Notes: generated from the letters alone by a model not told the origin. DNA of 64,000 bases from Psococerastis gibbosa (GCA_963971405.1 OZ020485.1:17422001-17486000), one strand, 5' to 3'; counted from the stretch's first letter, positions 30,916 to 42,345 are shown. Program-made: numbers and translations.

Positions 30916-31434
30916 GCTTATTATTATGTAGGAGGGAATTATTATTACTTATTGCGGGACGACTAAGCGATTACAACCTATGTGGAGTTGACGAGGGCAA
31001 GCCAAAACCGGCTGAGACAGAGACAGCAGACATAGCTGCTAAATGTTGCTGCAAACCAGCCATCAACCGGCTTAAGAAGATGAAGAAGATATGACAAACA
31101 GTAGACGTAGACTCGAAGCATAGTAGCCAATATACAATATTGTCCAGCCCTGACATAGCGCAAAAAATATTAACATTGTATCAAACCTCATTTGCTAGAG
31201 ACATAGCTGTGAATGCTAGGTGACAGAAATTGCATTGAAGATTAAATAATGGCAAAAGGGCGTATATGAGCGGTACATATAAGGGCCTAACCGCCCCAGG
31301 GCAGCCTGCGACACTAGATTGCATGCAATAGAGTTGTTCTCAATTATTTTTCATCTTGGACGGCACCCAAGAGCATAATCGGGTGGGCTTAATAAGCGAC
31401 AGGTATTTCACTTGGTATAGGATAGGCTATACGA

Positions 31435-31470
31435 GGATCGTTCAATAAGTATTGCATTCCAAACTTGATT
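31435..31470 (+). mobile_element. mariner-like terminus candidate
   Basis: tacgaggatcgttcaataag resembles the terminal repeat of some mariner elements. No matching inverted end or transposase lies nearby, so it may be a solo end. Confidence 0.3.
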
Positions 31471-31544
31471 ATGGACTAATGAAACAGTATGGCGGTTAAC
31501 TCCCGAATTGCGTGTTTCGAAGAAGGGAGGAGGGGGGTTACATA

Positions 31545-31875
31545 AACTGAATGTCGGCTCGAACGACCGCAGCCCTGGTTACTGGTCATGGTTTGTTCAG
31601 AGCCCACATGGCCAAATTGGGTCATGGAGGTCCTACCGTCTGCCGGTACTGCAATGAGTCCGACGAAACCGCGGAACACGTGGTTGGCCACTGTCCAGCC
31701 CTGTGCCGGGCGCGGTTGGACTGTTCTGGGCCTGCCGACATCGACCAGGTCGATCCGATTGACTTGCCATTGAAGGGAATGGTTGTCTTTGCTAACAAGG
31801 TTAAGCTGCTGTTTTTCTACAGTTATTATGGCAATGGTCACAATATGAATGGTTGGAGTACATTGATGTGATCCC
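31545..31875 (+). pseudogene. R1-type non-LTR retrotransposon C-terminus with zinc knuckle
   Basis: The 106-codon frame reads ALVTGHGLFRAHMAKLG, then a C-x2-C-x8-H-x4-C knuckle (CRYCNESDETAEHVVGHC) and CPALCRARLDCSG. Placement of such a knuckle near the end of ORF2, after an L-T-G-H-G motif, is typical of R1-clade and related elements. The RT and endonuclease are missing, so this is a 5'-truncated fragment, although this stretch itself is still open. Confidence 0.7.
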
Positions 31876-32079
31876 AATAATTATGCTGTTCAAAGGGTCC
31901 TCTGACCTATGTCAGCTCAATACTCCATAGAATCTAGATAATGATAAAGATGGGCTAATGCATTCATATAGTGTGGATTCCTGCGCATTGCCCCGTAAAA
32001 GGAAATGAAGAATAATGTATGATCACCATCACGGGAATGCCCATAGGTCTGAACAACAAACCTTAACAAATTGTAAATT

Positions 32080-32130
32080 CTGTTGATGATCTTCGATAGA
32101 AGAGGCATTTGAATAAGTTTTTGCGATTGC
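32080..32130 (+). pseudogene. RTE-like LINE terminal tail
   Basis: gatgatcttcgatagaagag followed by gcatttgaa matches the end of the family at 7240-7280 and 61365-61390 (reversed). Confidence 0.4.
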
Positions 32131-32640
32131 ATGCGATTAATATTAAAAAAAAATCCTATATTCTAAAGAGTAGGCACAAGACTACTACTATACTACTAGT
32201 ATCACCCCCTCCCCTATCGAACCTGAGAGACATGTACTCTTTTTTCTTCCAAAAATCTGGTCACCCTAAGTTAAAATATGTAGCGCATCTCATGATACTG
32301 CACCCTGGAACTAGGACTAATCACTTATTTTAACCTCCTCGTACACTATGCTGTAATCAAGACGTATAAAATGCATCGGGCGACATTGCACTTAAGTGAA
32401 TGATAAATAGCAAAAATGTAAGTACCAAATGAATGGGAGAAAAAGTGAGCACTGAGAGACTATATTTAAGGCGTATTCCCACGCCTTATAGCACACGATT
32501 AAGGCTGCAGGCACAATTAATCAGCCAATCATCGTAGTTTTATAGTATTGTATAATAGCATGTACAGGATATTGATTAATGTCATATGGAAGTTACATAT
32601 GCGGAGGAAGTGTACAATAGTCCTATAGTTATAGACTTGT
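32131..32640. other. Unassigned DNA
   Basis: aatctggtcaccctaagtta near 32257 resembles an hAT-like terminus, but no partner was seen. Confidence 0.4.
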
Positions 32641-32646
32641 AATCTG

Positions 32647-33011
32647 CTGCCTGATCATGGCGATTTGGGGGTTATTATAATACCGGGGTTTATTCAATTG
32701 TTTTAAACAAATGAGTGCAAAATGCGCGGGAAATTCAAATTGATAAATTAACATTTTTCATGAGTTTTCAATTTTTCCTCCCTTAGATGAAGACACATTA
32801 ATTAAAATTCTTATTATTTTTCCAAATTCTGCCTGTACTTTTAATATAGTAGTTTAGATTCCATTATTAACCAATGTCTCTTGTATCCTAGTAATTTATT
32901 AGTTTGAATTTCCCGCGCATATTTTAGCACCGTCACGTGACACCTTACTACTGCGGCATTAAAACATAAACCCCGTTATTATAATAATCCCAAATCGTCA
33001 TGATCGGGCTG
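32647..33011. mobile_element. MITE family 1, copy 2 (365 bp)
   Basis: Inverted ends ctgcctgatcatggcgattt / aaatcgtcatgatcgggctg continue inward with ttattataataccgggg / ccccgttattataataatcc. The flanks are ctg and cag. The interior is longer than, and different from, copy 1 (2549-2717), so only the arms are shared, as is common for MITE groups mobilised by one transposase. Confidence 0.7.
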
Positions 33012-33014
33012 CAG

Positions 33015-33280
33015 ACCGACAGACTTCTTTTTCTTTCGTTCGAAACCTGTCGGGTTTGGTAGCTCTTACTGCAGGTTTTGGCTCATTGGAACCCGGTTCG
33101 CCTAACCTGAGGTTTCACATTGCCTCCTTCTGGTTACGCCGAATCTACTTTATTCTTAGGTCAGATAGCTGTCTGCTCCTGTACTTGCTTATCTGTGATT
33201 TGCTTCTCTATTACATTGACTTTATCCAACGCCCGTCCTCGGTTGTTCAACCATTTGACGCCGAGGTTCCCAGTAGTGTT
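33015..33280. other. Unassigned DNA
   Basis: A 102-codon frame (33056-33364) runs through the next MITE and has no domain. Confidence 0.4.
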
Positions 33281-33290
33281 TTATGGTGTC

Positions 33291-33470
33291 CAAGGCCTTG
33301 CCCAGGGGGGTGGTCCATGGGGTCCGGACCCCCACCCCCCCTCGAAATAAATTTTTGTATGTAAACCTGGATGGTTTGAAGAATTTTAACCACTAGTTCA
33401 TTAATAAATTACGAACCAAAAACATTTTGGACCCCCCCCCCCCCGAAATCAAAACCTTGGCACGGCCTTG
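33291..33470. mobile_element. C-tract MITE, 180 bp, exact 8-bp TSD
   Basis: Ends caaggccttgcccagg / ccttggcacggccttg are inverted, and atggtgtc occurs on both sides (33283-33290, 33471-33478). C-rich tracts lie just inside each end (cggacccccacccccc and a 14-C run). The 8-bp TSD suggests the hAT or P superfamily. A diverged inverted copy is at 53665-53838. Confidence 0.85.
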
Positions 33471-33479
33471 ATGGTGTCT

Positions 33480-34185
33480 TCATTCGGGAGCTGGGCGGGA
33501 GCAGTGCAGACCCTCAGGTGGTCTCCGTCTGCATGGGTCCCAGGTTCCCAACAGTGAAAACGCTGCTGCTGTAGAATCGGCCTTTGTGTTCCTTGCCATA
33601 TTTGGTGGTATCTGAATTCAGTGGCGGCGGGTTATAGGAAACGGGGGCACCCCGCTGCGCAATGACCGGCATATTCGCGGCGTCGGCGTGCCGCCATCGC
33701 GCCGCGCCACGCCATTTACCGGAAGGGTCACGAGCAGGCCCCCTGCCCGCCAAAAGTCCATCTCCAAACCATTAATTGTGGGGCAGCTCGAGTCGCTCTC
33801 AAAAAATGCCTTGTTTCGAATCGGTACCTTTGAACTGATGCAGGTACCTCTCTCAACGGAGTAACAATAAGACCTGTTGATAATGTGAGATGTATGGAAG
33901 AGATTCTGATTAAGATTTGGTTTTTATCGTTAATGCTAATAGATGGTTGAATGCTGATAGTTTTGAAGCTGTTCGGATAGTACGAAGATGTCTTTATTGA
34001 AATAAAAATGAATAATGACCTACGGTCATAGTACTATAATTTATAATTATTTATTCCCTGTAACTACAACGCTACGATATGATGGCTAATTTTATTTTTT
34101 AAAGTTAATTTTAAAACTAATATTATCTTGATGCTGCTGAAGAACCTATTCAGCTATTTTAATTTTATAATAAACCTAGGCTATT
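33480..34185. other. Unassigned DNA
   Basis: 33640-33740 is unusually GC- and CG-rich (a 79-codon frame at 33514-33753, no domain). The rest is AT-rich. Confidence 0.4.
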
Positions 34186-34735
34186 TCTTCTTCTTCATGT
34201 TACAGCCGGATGGCTGGTTGGTAGCAACATGTGACTTCGATGCCCCCACTCCCCTCGATTCTGGCACGCCCACTTCAGCTCCACGTATGACTTGGTCCCT
34301 ACATCCTCCATCACTTTCTGCAGATACTCCTTTCTTGGGCGCCCAGGTCTGTTGACGCCTTCTATTGTTCCCTCTATGATGCAGCTTATGAAGTTTTCGT
34401 GTCGAAGCAAATGTCCAATCCATTGAGCTCTTCTTTTACTTATAGATGCAACGAGAGTTTTTGTTTCGCTTACTTTGGTTAGAACGTCCTCATTTGTAAC
34501 ATGGGCTTGCCAAGGTATTCGTAGCATGCGAGGATAACACCATATCTCAAACGCTTCTAGTTTCTTGCGTTGTTTCTCACTTATACACCACGTTTCACAT
34601 CCGTACAGAGCAACGCTCAATACCATTCACCATTCGTTTTCTTAGTTCAAGGCTTATGTTGTTCGACACAAAAATTTTAGATTTTTTGTTGAAAGCCACT
34701 TTTCCTTGGTGCACTCTATACACTCTATCTCTTGG
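34186..34735 (-). pseudogene. RTE-like LINE ORF2 C-terminal region, longest in the window
   Basis: The 143-codon minus frame reads VALYGCETWCISEKQRKKLE, then WCYPRMLRIPW, RRAQWIGHLLRHENF, IEGVNRPGRPRKEYLQK and KWACQNRGEW. Upstream, after a frameshift near 34620, AFNKKSKIFVSNNISLELRK continues the same ORF. This is the region between the RT domain and the C-terminus of RTE-type elements. It ends in an (AAG)-rich tail (34186-34196). The RT catalytic motif is not included, so it is 5'-truncated and frameshifted. Confidence 0.8.
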
Positions 34736-34749
34736 TTGGACCTGCCATT

Positions 34750-34805
34750 ATATATAGGCTATTTATAGTGGCCCATTGATCCCAGTGCCAACGACCCCAT
34801 GGATT
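34750..34805 (-). repeat. Dispersed repeat, partner of 11625-11690
   Basis: tatagtggcccattgatccc and gaccccatggattt are the reverse complement of the 11630-11690 block. Confidence 0.45.
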
Positions 34806-34844
34806 TCGGACATTATTTATATTGTTTCCGTATGAGTTTTGGAC

Positions 34845-34995
34845 CATTGACAAACTGGTATGCGTCCTCGATGTCAACCTTCACCGGCTACAAGCGATAA
34901 TGGACAAGCTGCGACAAGTTTACCATTGGGATTTGGGGCAGTGTTACAGGTGGAAGCATGACTTAACCATGTACAGATACGAGTCACTCAAAAAG
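34845..34995 (+). repeat. Repeat H copy 1
   Basis: gcgtcctcgatgtcaacct, ggctacaagcgataatgg, acaagctgcg, ggaagcatgacttaaccatg and tacagatacgagtca recur, shortened, at 47379-47460 and, much diverged, at 41305-41420. The class is unknown. Confidence 0.5.
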
Positions 34996-34999
34996 TCAA

Positions 35000-35760
35000 A
35001 TCAAAATCTTATCAGCTGAGTCAAGTTCTCAGATCACGGGCCTAGTCATCGGCTTTTTTTGTCATTAGGATAAGCTTCTTTATGGTAACTTTTTCCAACT
35101 GTTCTTTTTATTTAAATAATTGTGCGTTTTAAATTATCCTGACCCTAATTAATAATAATTTGCAATATGCACAAAACTCTGTGAAATTAACTCTACCCCA
35201 GTGATTAAGCAAGTCTCTAGACATTACTTAGTGCTGGGGTTGACATTTTAAATGTAAAATATGTAAAATCTAGTATATTATTTATTCATTTATTTACTTA
35301 CTTATGTACCGTACTTACTTTACGTAGAAAACTGTTGCATAACTCAAAATGCTCGTTAGTGAAGAAGCGCAAAAAATATACCACAGAGCCACAAAATAAA
35401 ACGAGTTGAATTTACAAGGCAGGCTACCTACTATATACAGACCGTACCTGAGTGTTATTGCACCTGATATCGTAGCGAATTAAATGAAGGAGAAAAAAAA
35501 TGATATTTTGCGTTAACAGTGCGGGGATAATGAAACGTTCAGGTTTATGCCACGGTAATTGATATGAGTCCATTATATACACCTGCGATGGAAAATGGCC
35601 GTGGCTACCGGTGTTACCCGGCCACAGTTGGTTTACTTTGGAGATTCCAGAGGCTGGAGACGCGACACTATGGTCCATTACCATAATTTAAAAGATTTTG
35701 ATTAATCCAATTTCATAGGAAACAATTGGTTGTTCAATTCCGAATTTCATCAGATTTCTT
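35000..35760. other. Unassigned DNA
   Basis: AT-rich. The 86-codon minus frame at 35424-35684 has no domain. Confidence 0.45.
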
Positions 35761-35764
35761 GCAG

Positions 35765-36065
35765 CCCAATCTTCTTCTTCTGGCTCTACAACACTTGATG
35801 AGCTTAAGCCTGCTCGACAACACTCCTCCAGTCGTCACGGTTTTGTGCGATGCTCCACCATCTACGGACTCCCAACTCGCGGAGGTCGGTTTCTAACTCA
35901 TGCTTCCAGTGTTTTCGAGAACGTCCCGTCAGTCGTCTTCCTGTCATGCTTGCTTTGTGCATCTTGTTCGTCTGACATTCTTGCGACGTGTCCCAGCCAT
36001 CTTAGCCGTTTTATAAACTGGACTATGTCTTCTCCGTTGAGTATTGCAGTATTGCACCCCAATAC
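35765..36065 (-). pseudogene. RTE-like LINE 3' end
   Basis: The minus strand reads GEDIVQFIKRLRWLGHVARM then SDEQDAQSKHDRKTTDG, followed in another frame by the LRELGV-type segment and an (AAG)n tail at 35770. R-W-L-G-H-V-A-R-M is diagnostic of this LINE group. Frame changes mark it as dead. Confidence 0.7.
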
Positions 36066-36855
36066 AACACTGAATCTGGTGAACCTCTGCTATTGACGAG
36101 AGCAGGGCACCTCTTAAGGTGTTTTCTGTCCATTTCTTCCCGGGTGTCTTTCAAAGGGCTGATAGGCTCCGCTGCTACACCTATACGGTGAAGCTGTTTT
36201 TGAAGAAAGTCATGACCGGTTCTTAACCTAAATTCCGCCACTGATTGGTATCTGGGTAAGTTCTTCAGTGGTCTGGCTTTCTTCTACTTCTTTTCCCAAG
36301 TTTTTCCAGTTGTGAGCTGCCAGCACTTGGCTTGAAAGAATTCTTTGGTATGCCTCTCTAGTAGTAGTAGATTTTTGGCAGAGTCCCAGGCCACGGTGAG
36401 GGCCCATAGGACACTGGTATGCCTCTAACAGTCACTTAAAGTCATGGGTTTGTCCGATTTCCATTAGATGGCAGGTAACATCCTTGGTTATGACAGGTTC
36501 AACTGGAATTGTGTTAGTTGGCCTACTGGTTTTAGAGGACTTCCTTCGAACGCTGCCTAAATCTGTTCTCAAATAATAAAACAACTTATCCATATACATA
36601 TAGTAAATCTTAACAATGCGACTCCTCGTTTAAAACTGAGAAATTGGCCAAAATAATGGAAATGTCGAATCTCTTACCTTTTAGCACCTCCAACGATTTC
36701 GGTGCAAATCGACGCCTGGAGGCTGCCAGTCGGCAACACAATTTTTGTCAGAACATAACCATGAAGGTAAACTTGGAGAAGAATGTCAGGTCGAGCTTTT
36801 GCAGGGATGGACATTGTAAGATTGCTAACCGATCTCTGGATCAGTACTCTATTTC
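36066..36855. other. Unassigned DNA with a repeat F fragment
   Basis: agtagtagtag and cagagtcccaggccacggtg near 36362-36415 match a short part of repeat F (compare 18413-18440). Frames at 36644-36859 have no domain. Confidence 0.4.
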
Positions 36856-36859
36856 ATAA

Positions 36860-37092
36860 GTGTATGAAACTGGAAACTACAAACTGGAAGTCACTTAGGT
36901 CTTGGAGTACTCAAAAATACAATTTTCTGGAACATGAAAGAAACAAGACAAATTTTATTCAAAAAGACAATGGAACAATTTTAACATCGAAAAAATATTG
37001 TTTTAAATAGTAATATTCTGGATACTCTTTTTTATAATACCCAAAACCCAGATCTACCTTATTTTTAAGAAAAAAGCTGGCAACCCTTTTTT
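36860..37092. mobile_element. hAT-type MITE, truncated relative of 26769-27217
   Basis: aagtcacttaggtcttggag, gagtactcaaaaatac and the right end aaaaaagctggcaaccct align with the interior and right terminus of the 449-bp element. No left terminus. Confidence 0.55.
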
Positions 37093-37139
37093 TTGCTGAT
37101 CTGACGTCATTTCCCTATAAATTTATGAGTGATAAGAAT

Positions 37140-37245
37140 GGGTTTCTATAGTAGTTTTACGTATTCTGCGGTCATTTAAAGCTGTGAAAATGCCCCCGTT
37201 GCATGCACGTAGAGAATAGAGGGAAATGCGCTTTGTAGAAGAAGC
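37140..37245 (+). repeat. Repeat J arm
   Basis: tctgcggtcatttaaagctg, tgaaaatgcccccgttgcat and gaatagagggaaatgcgctt match the arms of the inverted-repeat element at 51941-52446. Confidence 0.5.
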
Positions 37246-37493
37246 CCACTTCCCCAACGAGGGATTACCAAGCCCAGTCTTCTTTCATGCATTAATCAGC
37301 AAATGTCGTTAGATCCAATAAACAAAAATTACACTATTAGTGCAGATAAGTATGGGTGACGTTAGTTCATGTAGATTGGTCATATTGTATATTTGTCGGG
37401 TTGGGCCCCGTATGGGTGGCACTGTAATAGAGTTGAATATGGCATTAGTTAGGAGTTTAATTAGATACATCGAATTATGTCAACACTTGTAGC

Positions 37494-37556
37494 GTAATGG
37501 TAGAGGCTTTGACTTTTAGCTGAAAGGTTATTGGTTCGATTCCCACATTGCTCTAT
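37494..37556 (+). repeat. tRNA-Lys-like SINE head
   Basis: tagcgtaatggtagaggc is an A box plus D-loop, gacttttagctgaaagg gives an anticodon-loop-like CTTTTAG, and ggttcgattcccaca is an intact B box/T-arm. The acceptor ends do not pair well, so it is a tRNA-derived element rather than a gene. Repeat E begins about 75 bp downstream, suggesting head and body of one SINE. Confidence 0.55.
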
Positions 37557-37629
37557 TTTTCACCAGCATGTGAAGCTGTCACAAAATTAGTCAACTTTTG
37601 TGATGAGACAGGGGAAGGGAGTATGAATA

Positions 37630-37905
37630 TCGGTCTTGGAGCTACAATAAATGTCTATTGGCTTAGAGGAAATGTTCCATTGCATTGTGTAGCCGTCACT
37701 AACATCAATAGGCTACAGTTTTGGAACTCCTTCGACCCAGCATCCTCAGTGTCCGTTTTTGCTTACAAATCAAGTTACAAAACAGTGACCAAATGTTGTT
37801 AATAACGGCCACATAATGATAATCAAAATGTAGAGGAACATTTCTTCTATGCATTGAGACATCAATTATATTTATAAATTCTCCAAAATGCTCTGCATTT
37901 TTTTT
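37630..37905 (+). repeat. Repeat E copy behind a tRNA-like head
   Basis: aatatcggtcttggagctac, gaggaaatgttccattgcat and tagccgtcactaacatcaat follow repeat E order. Near 37836, tgtagaggaacatttcttct is the reverse complement of the agaaatgttcctctaca block, so this copy contains an inverted segment. Confidence 0.5.
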
Positions 37906-38037
37906 TCATCCCTGAGGATTTTCCCCATTCAGTTGTCATTTAAAGGCGCTCCCCAGCATCGCTTGAAAAGTCTCGTTAGGGAGTACTGCATGCCAGTGCC
38001 ATTAATAAATAAATTGAATTAATTATGACATTTTATA

Positions 38038-38222
38038 GTATTACTAAGCCAACCCACAAAGCTATAAAGCCCTATCTTACACTCAATAAGAAAGACTCGG
38101 GACCACCTGCTTTACATGCCCTCCGAAGCATACCCTGAGAATGTAGCAATAATTGTGGGACTGGAACCAACAACCTTACTGGTTGAAGTCAGAGCCCGTA
38201 CCACTACTCTACGTATCCTGAC
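38038..38222 (-). repeat. SINE-A copy
   Basis: On the minus strand it has the agagtagtggtacgggctc head, a ttggttccagtcccac B-box remnant, ttcggagggcatgtaaagc, and the end gggttggcttagtaat. Confidence 0.7.
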
Positions 38223-38224
38223 CA

Positions 38225-39205
38225 CGGTGGTGACGTCCAGTATATATTACTTATACTTTTCAAGCGGTAGTGGGAAACCAAGCACTTTGACGATCTTGAC
38301 CTTGAGGTGGCACTGTCAAGTATAAGATGAAAGTAGCTCACATGCTCTAAAGAATCCGGAATAGCTCTAGTAAGGTCAAGGGTTGACAGACTGGCCAATA
38401 TCTAACCGTTTCTAATTAGATTTGCATTACATTTTAATGTATATTATATTCTTTTGTTACTAGGTCAACTTTCTAACCTGTCATAGTAGTGTAATGTCCT
38501 GTCACCCCCGCAACAGTGCCGGGAGAAATGATGTAGCCAGAAATAGTCTTGTGGTAATGAGTTTCAATTTTATTTAACAGGCGTTTAGTTCCAAGCCCAT
38601 GGACTTACATTGACTAAGTGGTAAGGGTGATTTTGTGTTAACATTAATTAGTTTCTGTTGAATATAGGGTGGCTAAAATTGCGAATACGTATGATTGGAT
38701 GAAAGCGACGGCTGTCTCTAAGGCGCCGTAATTGTTTTGGCATGATTAGCATTGCACGCCTGAATAAATATTCTGTTTAATAATTCGATTCTTAACTCTA
38801 AGTTCCGGTAATACAAATTTGAGGAGCTTGAATGAAAAATGCGATTTGTCAAAACAAGAAATAATTTTTGAGATGGTGGTACCACTGTCGCATTGACTGC
38901 TACAACAAATTTAATAAAGAGTCTAATGGGATTTCTATGTTATCAAAGAATATTAATTAAAATATTACATCCCATAATGTAAAAGCATTTAGATTTTAAC
39001 AGTTTTTTGGTCTCCTGCATTATTGTTTCAAGTGATATCACCTGCTGTTGCATACATGCAAAATATGTTAAATAATTAACAAATCGTCATCACATTCGTC
39101 ATTATCAATCTGCTCCAGTTGCCCGGGTGTGATATGTGAGCCTTCTCCATTCCCTACTGCCTCATCACTTCTGATTATTCAACACACACCCTATGTGTAA
39201 CTGTT
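38225..39205. other. Unassigned DNA
   Basis: No feature supported in about 980 bp. Confidence 0.5.
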
Positions 39206-39211
39206 TTAGAC

Positions 39212-39300
39212 CAGTGGTCGGCAACTGATGGCTCGCGAGCCAAATTTGGTGCTTTGCGCTCTCGGTAGTGGCGCTTCGGCACAACTATATTTTTTGCCAT
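39212..39300. mobile_element. hAT-type element left end
   Basis: cagtggtcggcaactgatgg followed by ctcgcgagccaaatttgg shares its terminus and 'gctc..gagcc' subterminal palindrome with the element at 4170. The right terminus was not found. Confidence 0.55.
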
Positions 39301-39379
39301 TTTAAAAATTAAAATTAAGAAAGATTTAGAATAGTATTAGAAAAAAAGAAAATATATTATTCAATTTTCAACTTTCAAT

Positions 39380-39475
39380 TCGACCACGGCCCATCAGCCC
39401 GGATTCTACTGGATCTTCATTTGACTCCGGCCGTGAAAGCCTTTGCAGTTACTTTGCAGTTACAAAATATATTAT
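39380..39475 (+). mobile_element. Penelope-like 3' tail remnant, copy 2
   Basis: gaccacggcccatcagcccg, gattctactggatcttc and ccggccgtgaaagcctttgc align with 3815-3870. Confidence 0.35.
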
Positions 39476-39743
39476 TTTCCTCGAAACCTTTAAAAGTGGC
39501 GCCAAAATATTTTCACACACACAGGTTGGCATAGGTTCATTGTCGTGGAAAAAATACTCTCAACTTCGATGGTATCAACACCCTCATATTCATGTATTGC
39601 TTACGAAGGGGGTACCAGGTGCCTAAAAATGTGTGACACCAATATTAAGGAGTCACTATAGTGGGTCCGGGCCATTCGCTAAATTTTACAGCTCATGTGC
39701 GCCCGAATAATAAGTCATTTAATGAATTTGAAGTGTATAAGTT

Positions 39744-40123
39744 GCCCATTCCATTGACCGGCTAGGGCTATTTCCAAAAACGGTGACGTGGTAGAAGACA
39801 TTCAAGACTTAGGTGGCGTTCCACCGACCTCGCATTGCACAATTGACGGAAATGTTTATTTTCCTCTATGCCATAGTTAAAATTGATCAATGATCATACA
39901 GTAAAATCACAAACAAACAAACTAAAATTAAAAAATGGCGTCATGGGATATGTTAAGTACAAACATTTTAATAGATTTCTATAAAAAGAAAAATTCTAAT
40001 TTCCGTCAATTTCATTTGCATTCTGCAATGCGAGGACGATGGAAACGCCACCTAAGTCTTGAATGTCTGCTACCACGTCACCGTTTTTGTAAATAGCCCT
40101 AGCCGGTCGGTGGAATGGGGGGC
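39744..40123. mobile_element. Modular inverted-repeat MITE (family 2), copy 2, about 380 bp
   Basis: Outer arms gcccattccattgaccggct ... agccggtcggtggaatgggg enclose gacgtggtag.agacattca, then the same ccaccgacctcgcattgca module and atggcgtcatgggatatg core as copy 1. The outer module (gaccggctagggc) differs from copy 1 but recurs at the left of copy 3. No clean TSD. Confidence 0.65.
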
Positions 40124-40124
40124 T

Positions 40125-40890
40125 TAGCGGGACAATATTGGTGGGATTTGTAGTAAAAAGTGAGTGTGGGCGTGTCAAGAGTATTTTCCAGAGCCTGGGT
40201 CAATATTAACATAGCAAATTGAAATTTGGATAAACAATAGATCGGGCCATGTAAGGCACAAGCTGCAATGTCTCTAGTGTTTGTGTGCTCTTCTTCCATG
40301 AACTTTAAAACAATTACTAGCCGTGGGAAGTCTTTTGATGGTGTAAATTCGGTTACATATTTAAGGTCTGGGTTTTGTTTAAGTCTCTTTATTATAATAA
40401 CACAGACTAATGAAATTAACAAAAGACTGGTCATGCCCGATTAATTGGAATTTCTTCGAGGGCTAAACAATGTAGCCCAAAGTTAAAGAACTGGTACTCG
40501 TACATGCTTTCCTATATTTACCAATGAGGTTCTGTAGGGAGAGTTTTGCCGTTTTGATCACTAGGTTCGCTGACGACAAACCGATATCCATATTATTCAA
40601 AATGGCCGCCGGTTGCATGTGAAAACTAAGCTCTTAGCATCTAATTAATTATTTTAATATTTTTTATATTATTTTTACTATGCCTGCATATAATTTAATA
40701 TATATATATATACATATATTCTCCATGATTTGTAGAAAAATATCACTTTAAAATAATACATAAATAAAATAATTTTAAAATATTATTGAGGCTTATGGAA
40801 AAATTAACGCTATGATATCATTGCAACTGGTGCTGCCATCTACAAAATGACGTCACAAATGAACCTCATTGGTGAATACTGTGTATACAG
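40125..40890. other. Unassigned DNA
   Basis: A 111-codon minus frame (40099-40434) includes MITE sequence and lacks a domain. A (TA)n run is at 40701-40712. Confidence 0.4.
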
Positions 40891-40894
40891 TATG

Positions 40895-41155
40895 TCTTCT
40901 TCTTAAGGTTACAATCTTAGCGATTGGTTGGCAGCAACTCCCTGTATATCGTCCTCCAGCTTACTCGGTCCTCGATCTTCCTCTTCAGTTCTTGATATGA
41001 TATTGCTCCTGCGTCTTCTTTTACTTGATCCATGAATTCCTTCTTCGGCCGTCCTCTTCGGTTATTTCCCTCTACTGTGCCCTCGATAATAGTGTGTACC
41101 AGATTTTCGTGCCTTAGCAAATGCCCCATCCATTTCGCTCTCCTGATACAGTATG
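40895..41155 (-). pseudogene. RTE-like LINE 3' end
   Basis: The 70-codon frame reads MGHLLRHENLVHTIIEGTVE, then RRGRPKKEFMDQVKEDAGA and KIEDRVSWRTIYRELLPTNR, with an (AAG) tail at 40892-40905. It is open to its natural stop but lacks everything 5' of R-R-A-K-W-M-G-H. The close relative at 16210-16465 carries a stop. Confidence 0.75.
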
Positions 41156-41159
41156 TACT

Positions 41160-42345
41160 TAGGGTTAAATTTCGGCTGCCTCAGTGTCCCCTATCATAAA
41201 GCACGGGATTGAGCAATGGGACCATTGTATTGTCTAGAATGGGCACTGGCGACACCAACTACAAAATACCGCAGAAAAATAATGGCGTTAGCGAACTGGA
41301 TCACGTCCTCAACGCCAACCCACACGAACTACAAGTGGCAAGCGACACACTGAGATTTTCCTTAGCATTGACATTGTAGCAGACGTTAGCTTGACTTAAC
41401 CAAGTACAGGAATGAGTGAAAACAAGTAGAATGAAGAAGAAAGCTTTGCTTAGTTGGGGTCAGATCACCGTTACTCAAATCGACCAAAAGGCCATTTTAA
41501 TCAAGAACCTCTCCATCAAAAACGCATTTATTTACAAAAGAAAGAGCATTGCAAAGGCGAAAACTTTGTGGCTACACGTAATTACATTATTATTACGTGT
41601 GAAATAATACATTAATTCAAGATACCTTTAACAGCAATGATGAACAACACAGGGTTTATTCAGGTTTCCATTCAGGTACAATTCTCACTGTCGGTTAAAT
41701 ACGATTAACATCATACCTAATTTATTTCATATTAATCACAAACTAGTTCCCTTTCATTATTCTTATATTATTATTATTAAGTAGGTTGGGTTCGTTTATT
41801 AGGTTGTAGGTGTGATATTTTATTTAGGTTATCTCATGGTTGTAAACTTGAGAAGAGATAGTGCTTTACGCTGCACAATAGTTGTTTAATTTATGGCCAA
41901 TATTTTACTCATTTGGAGGGGGAGAGCTGCCATGTTTGGCCTGCAGATGGCAGCAGGGAGTCTGTTCTCTACATAGGTTAATGAAGAACAGATCAAGCCT
42001 AGTTATAACTTGCAATGAACCCTCGCTACTTCATAGGGCATTTTCGCTTGAGCTAGTGACCTTGCGTGCAACCCCCCTCCCCTTTTTACGAGGTTCCTGG
42101 ATGTGCCTATACCAGGCGGGCAAGTTCAGGTATTCGCAGCTCAGATAATCAACAATTCCATGGTAGTTTCCTAGTGTAAGCGGGTGGTGTTCGTCATAAG
42201 CCTAATACAGTGAAAATCATGCTTTGCAGACTGCGGGTCAAGTGAGCAGAACTTACTGCGCCTGAGTTCGGTTGGCACTGCCTGTTGAATTGTTCATTTG
42301 CTTTTCATTTTCCGCTTTTTCTTCTCTGTTGGAATGGTGAAATGC
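41160..42345. other. Mostly unassigned DNA, weak repeat H match
   Basis: acgtcctcaacgccaaccca and cttgacttaaccaagtacag near 41306-41405 weakly match repeat H. The rest holds no recognisable feature. Confidence 0.35.

Noticed and set aside
31551-31871. Cellular zinc-finger protein
   Set aside because: The single C-x2-C-x8-H-x4-C knuckle after an L-V-T-G-H-G motif fits the C-terminus of R1-type retrotransposons better.
32225-32275. hAT element right end (aatctggtcaccctaagtt)
   Set aside because: The motif resembles an hAT terminus but no inverted partner or duplication was found.
37494-37556. Functional tRNA-Lys gene
   Set aside because: The A and B boxes are good but the acceptor ends do not pair, and a dispersed repeat body follows; SINE head preferred.
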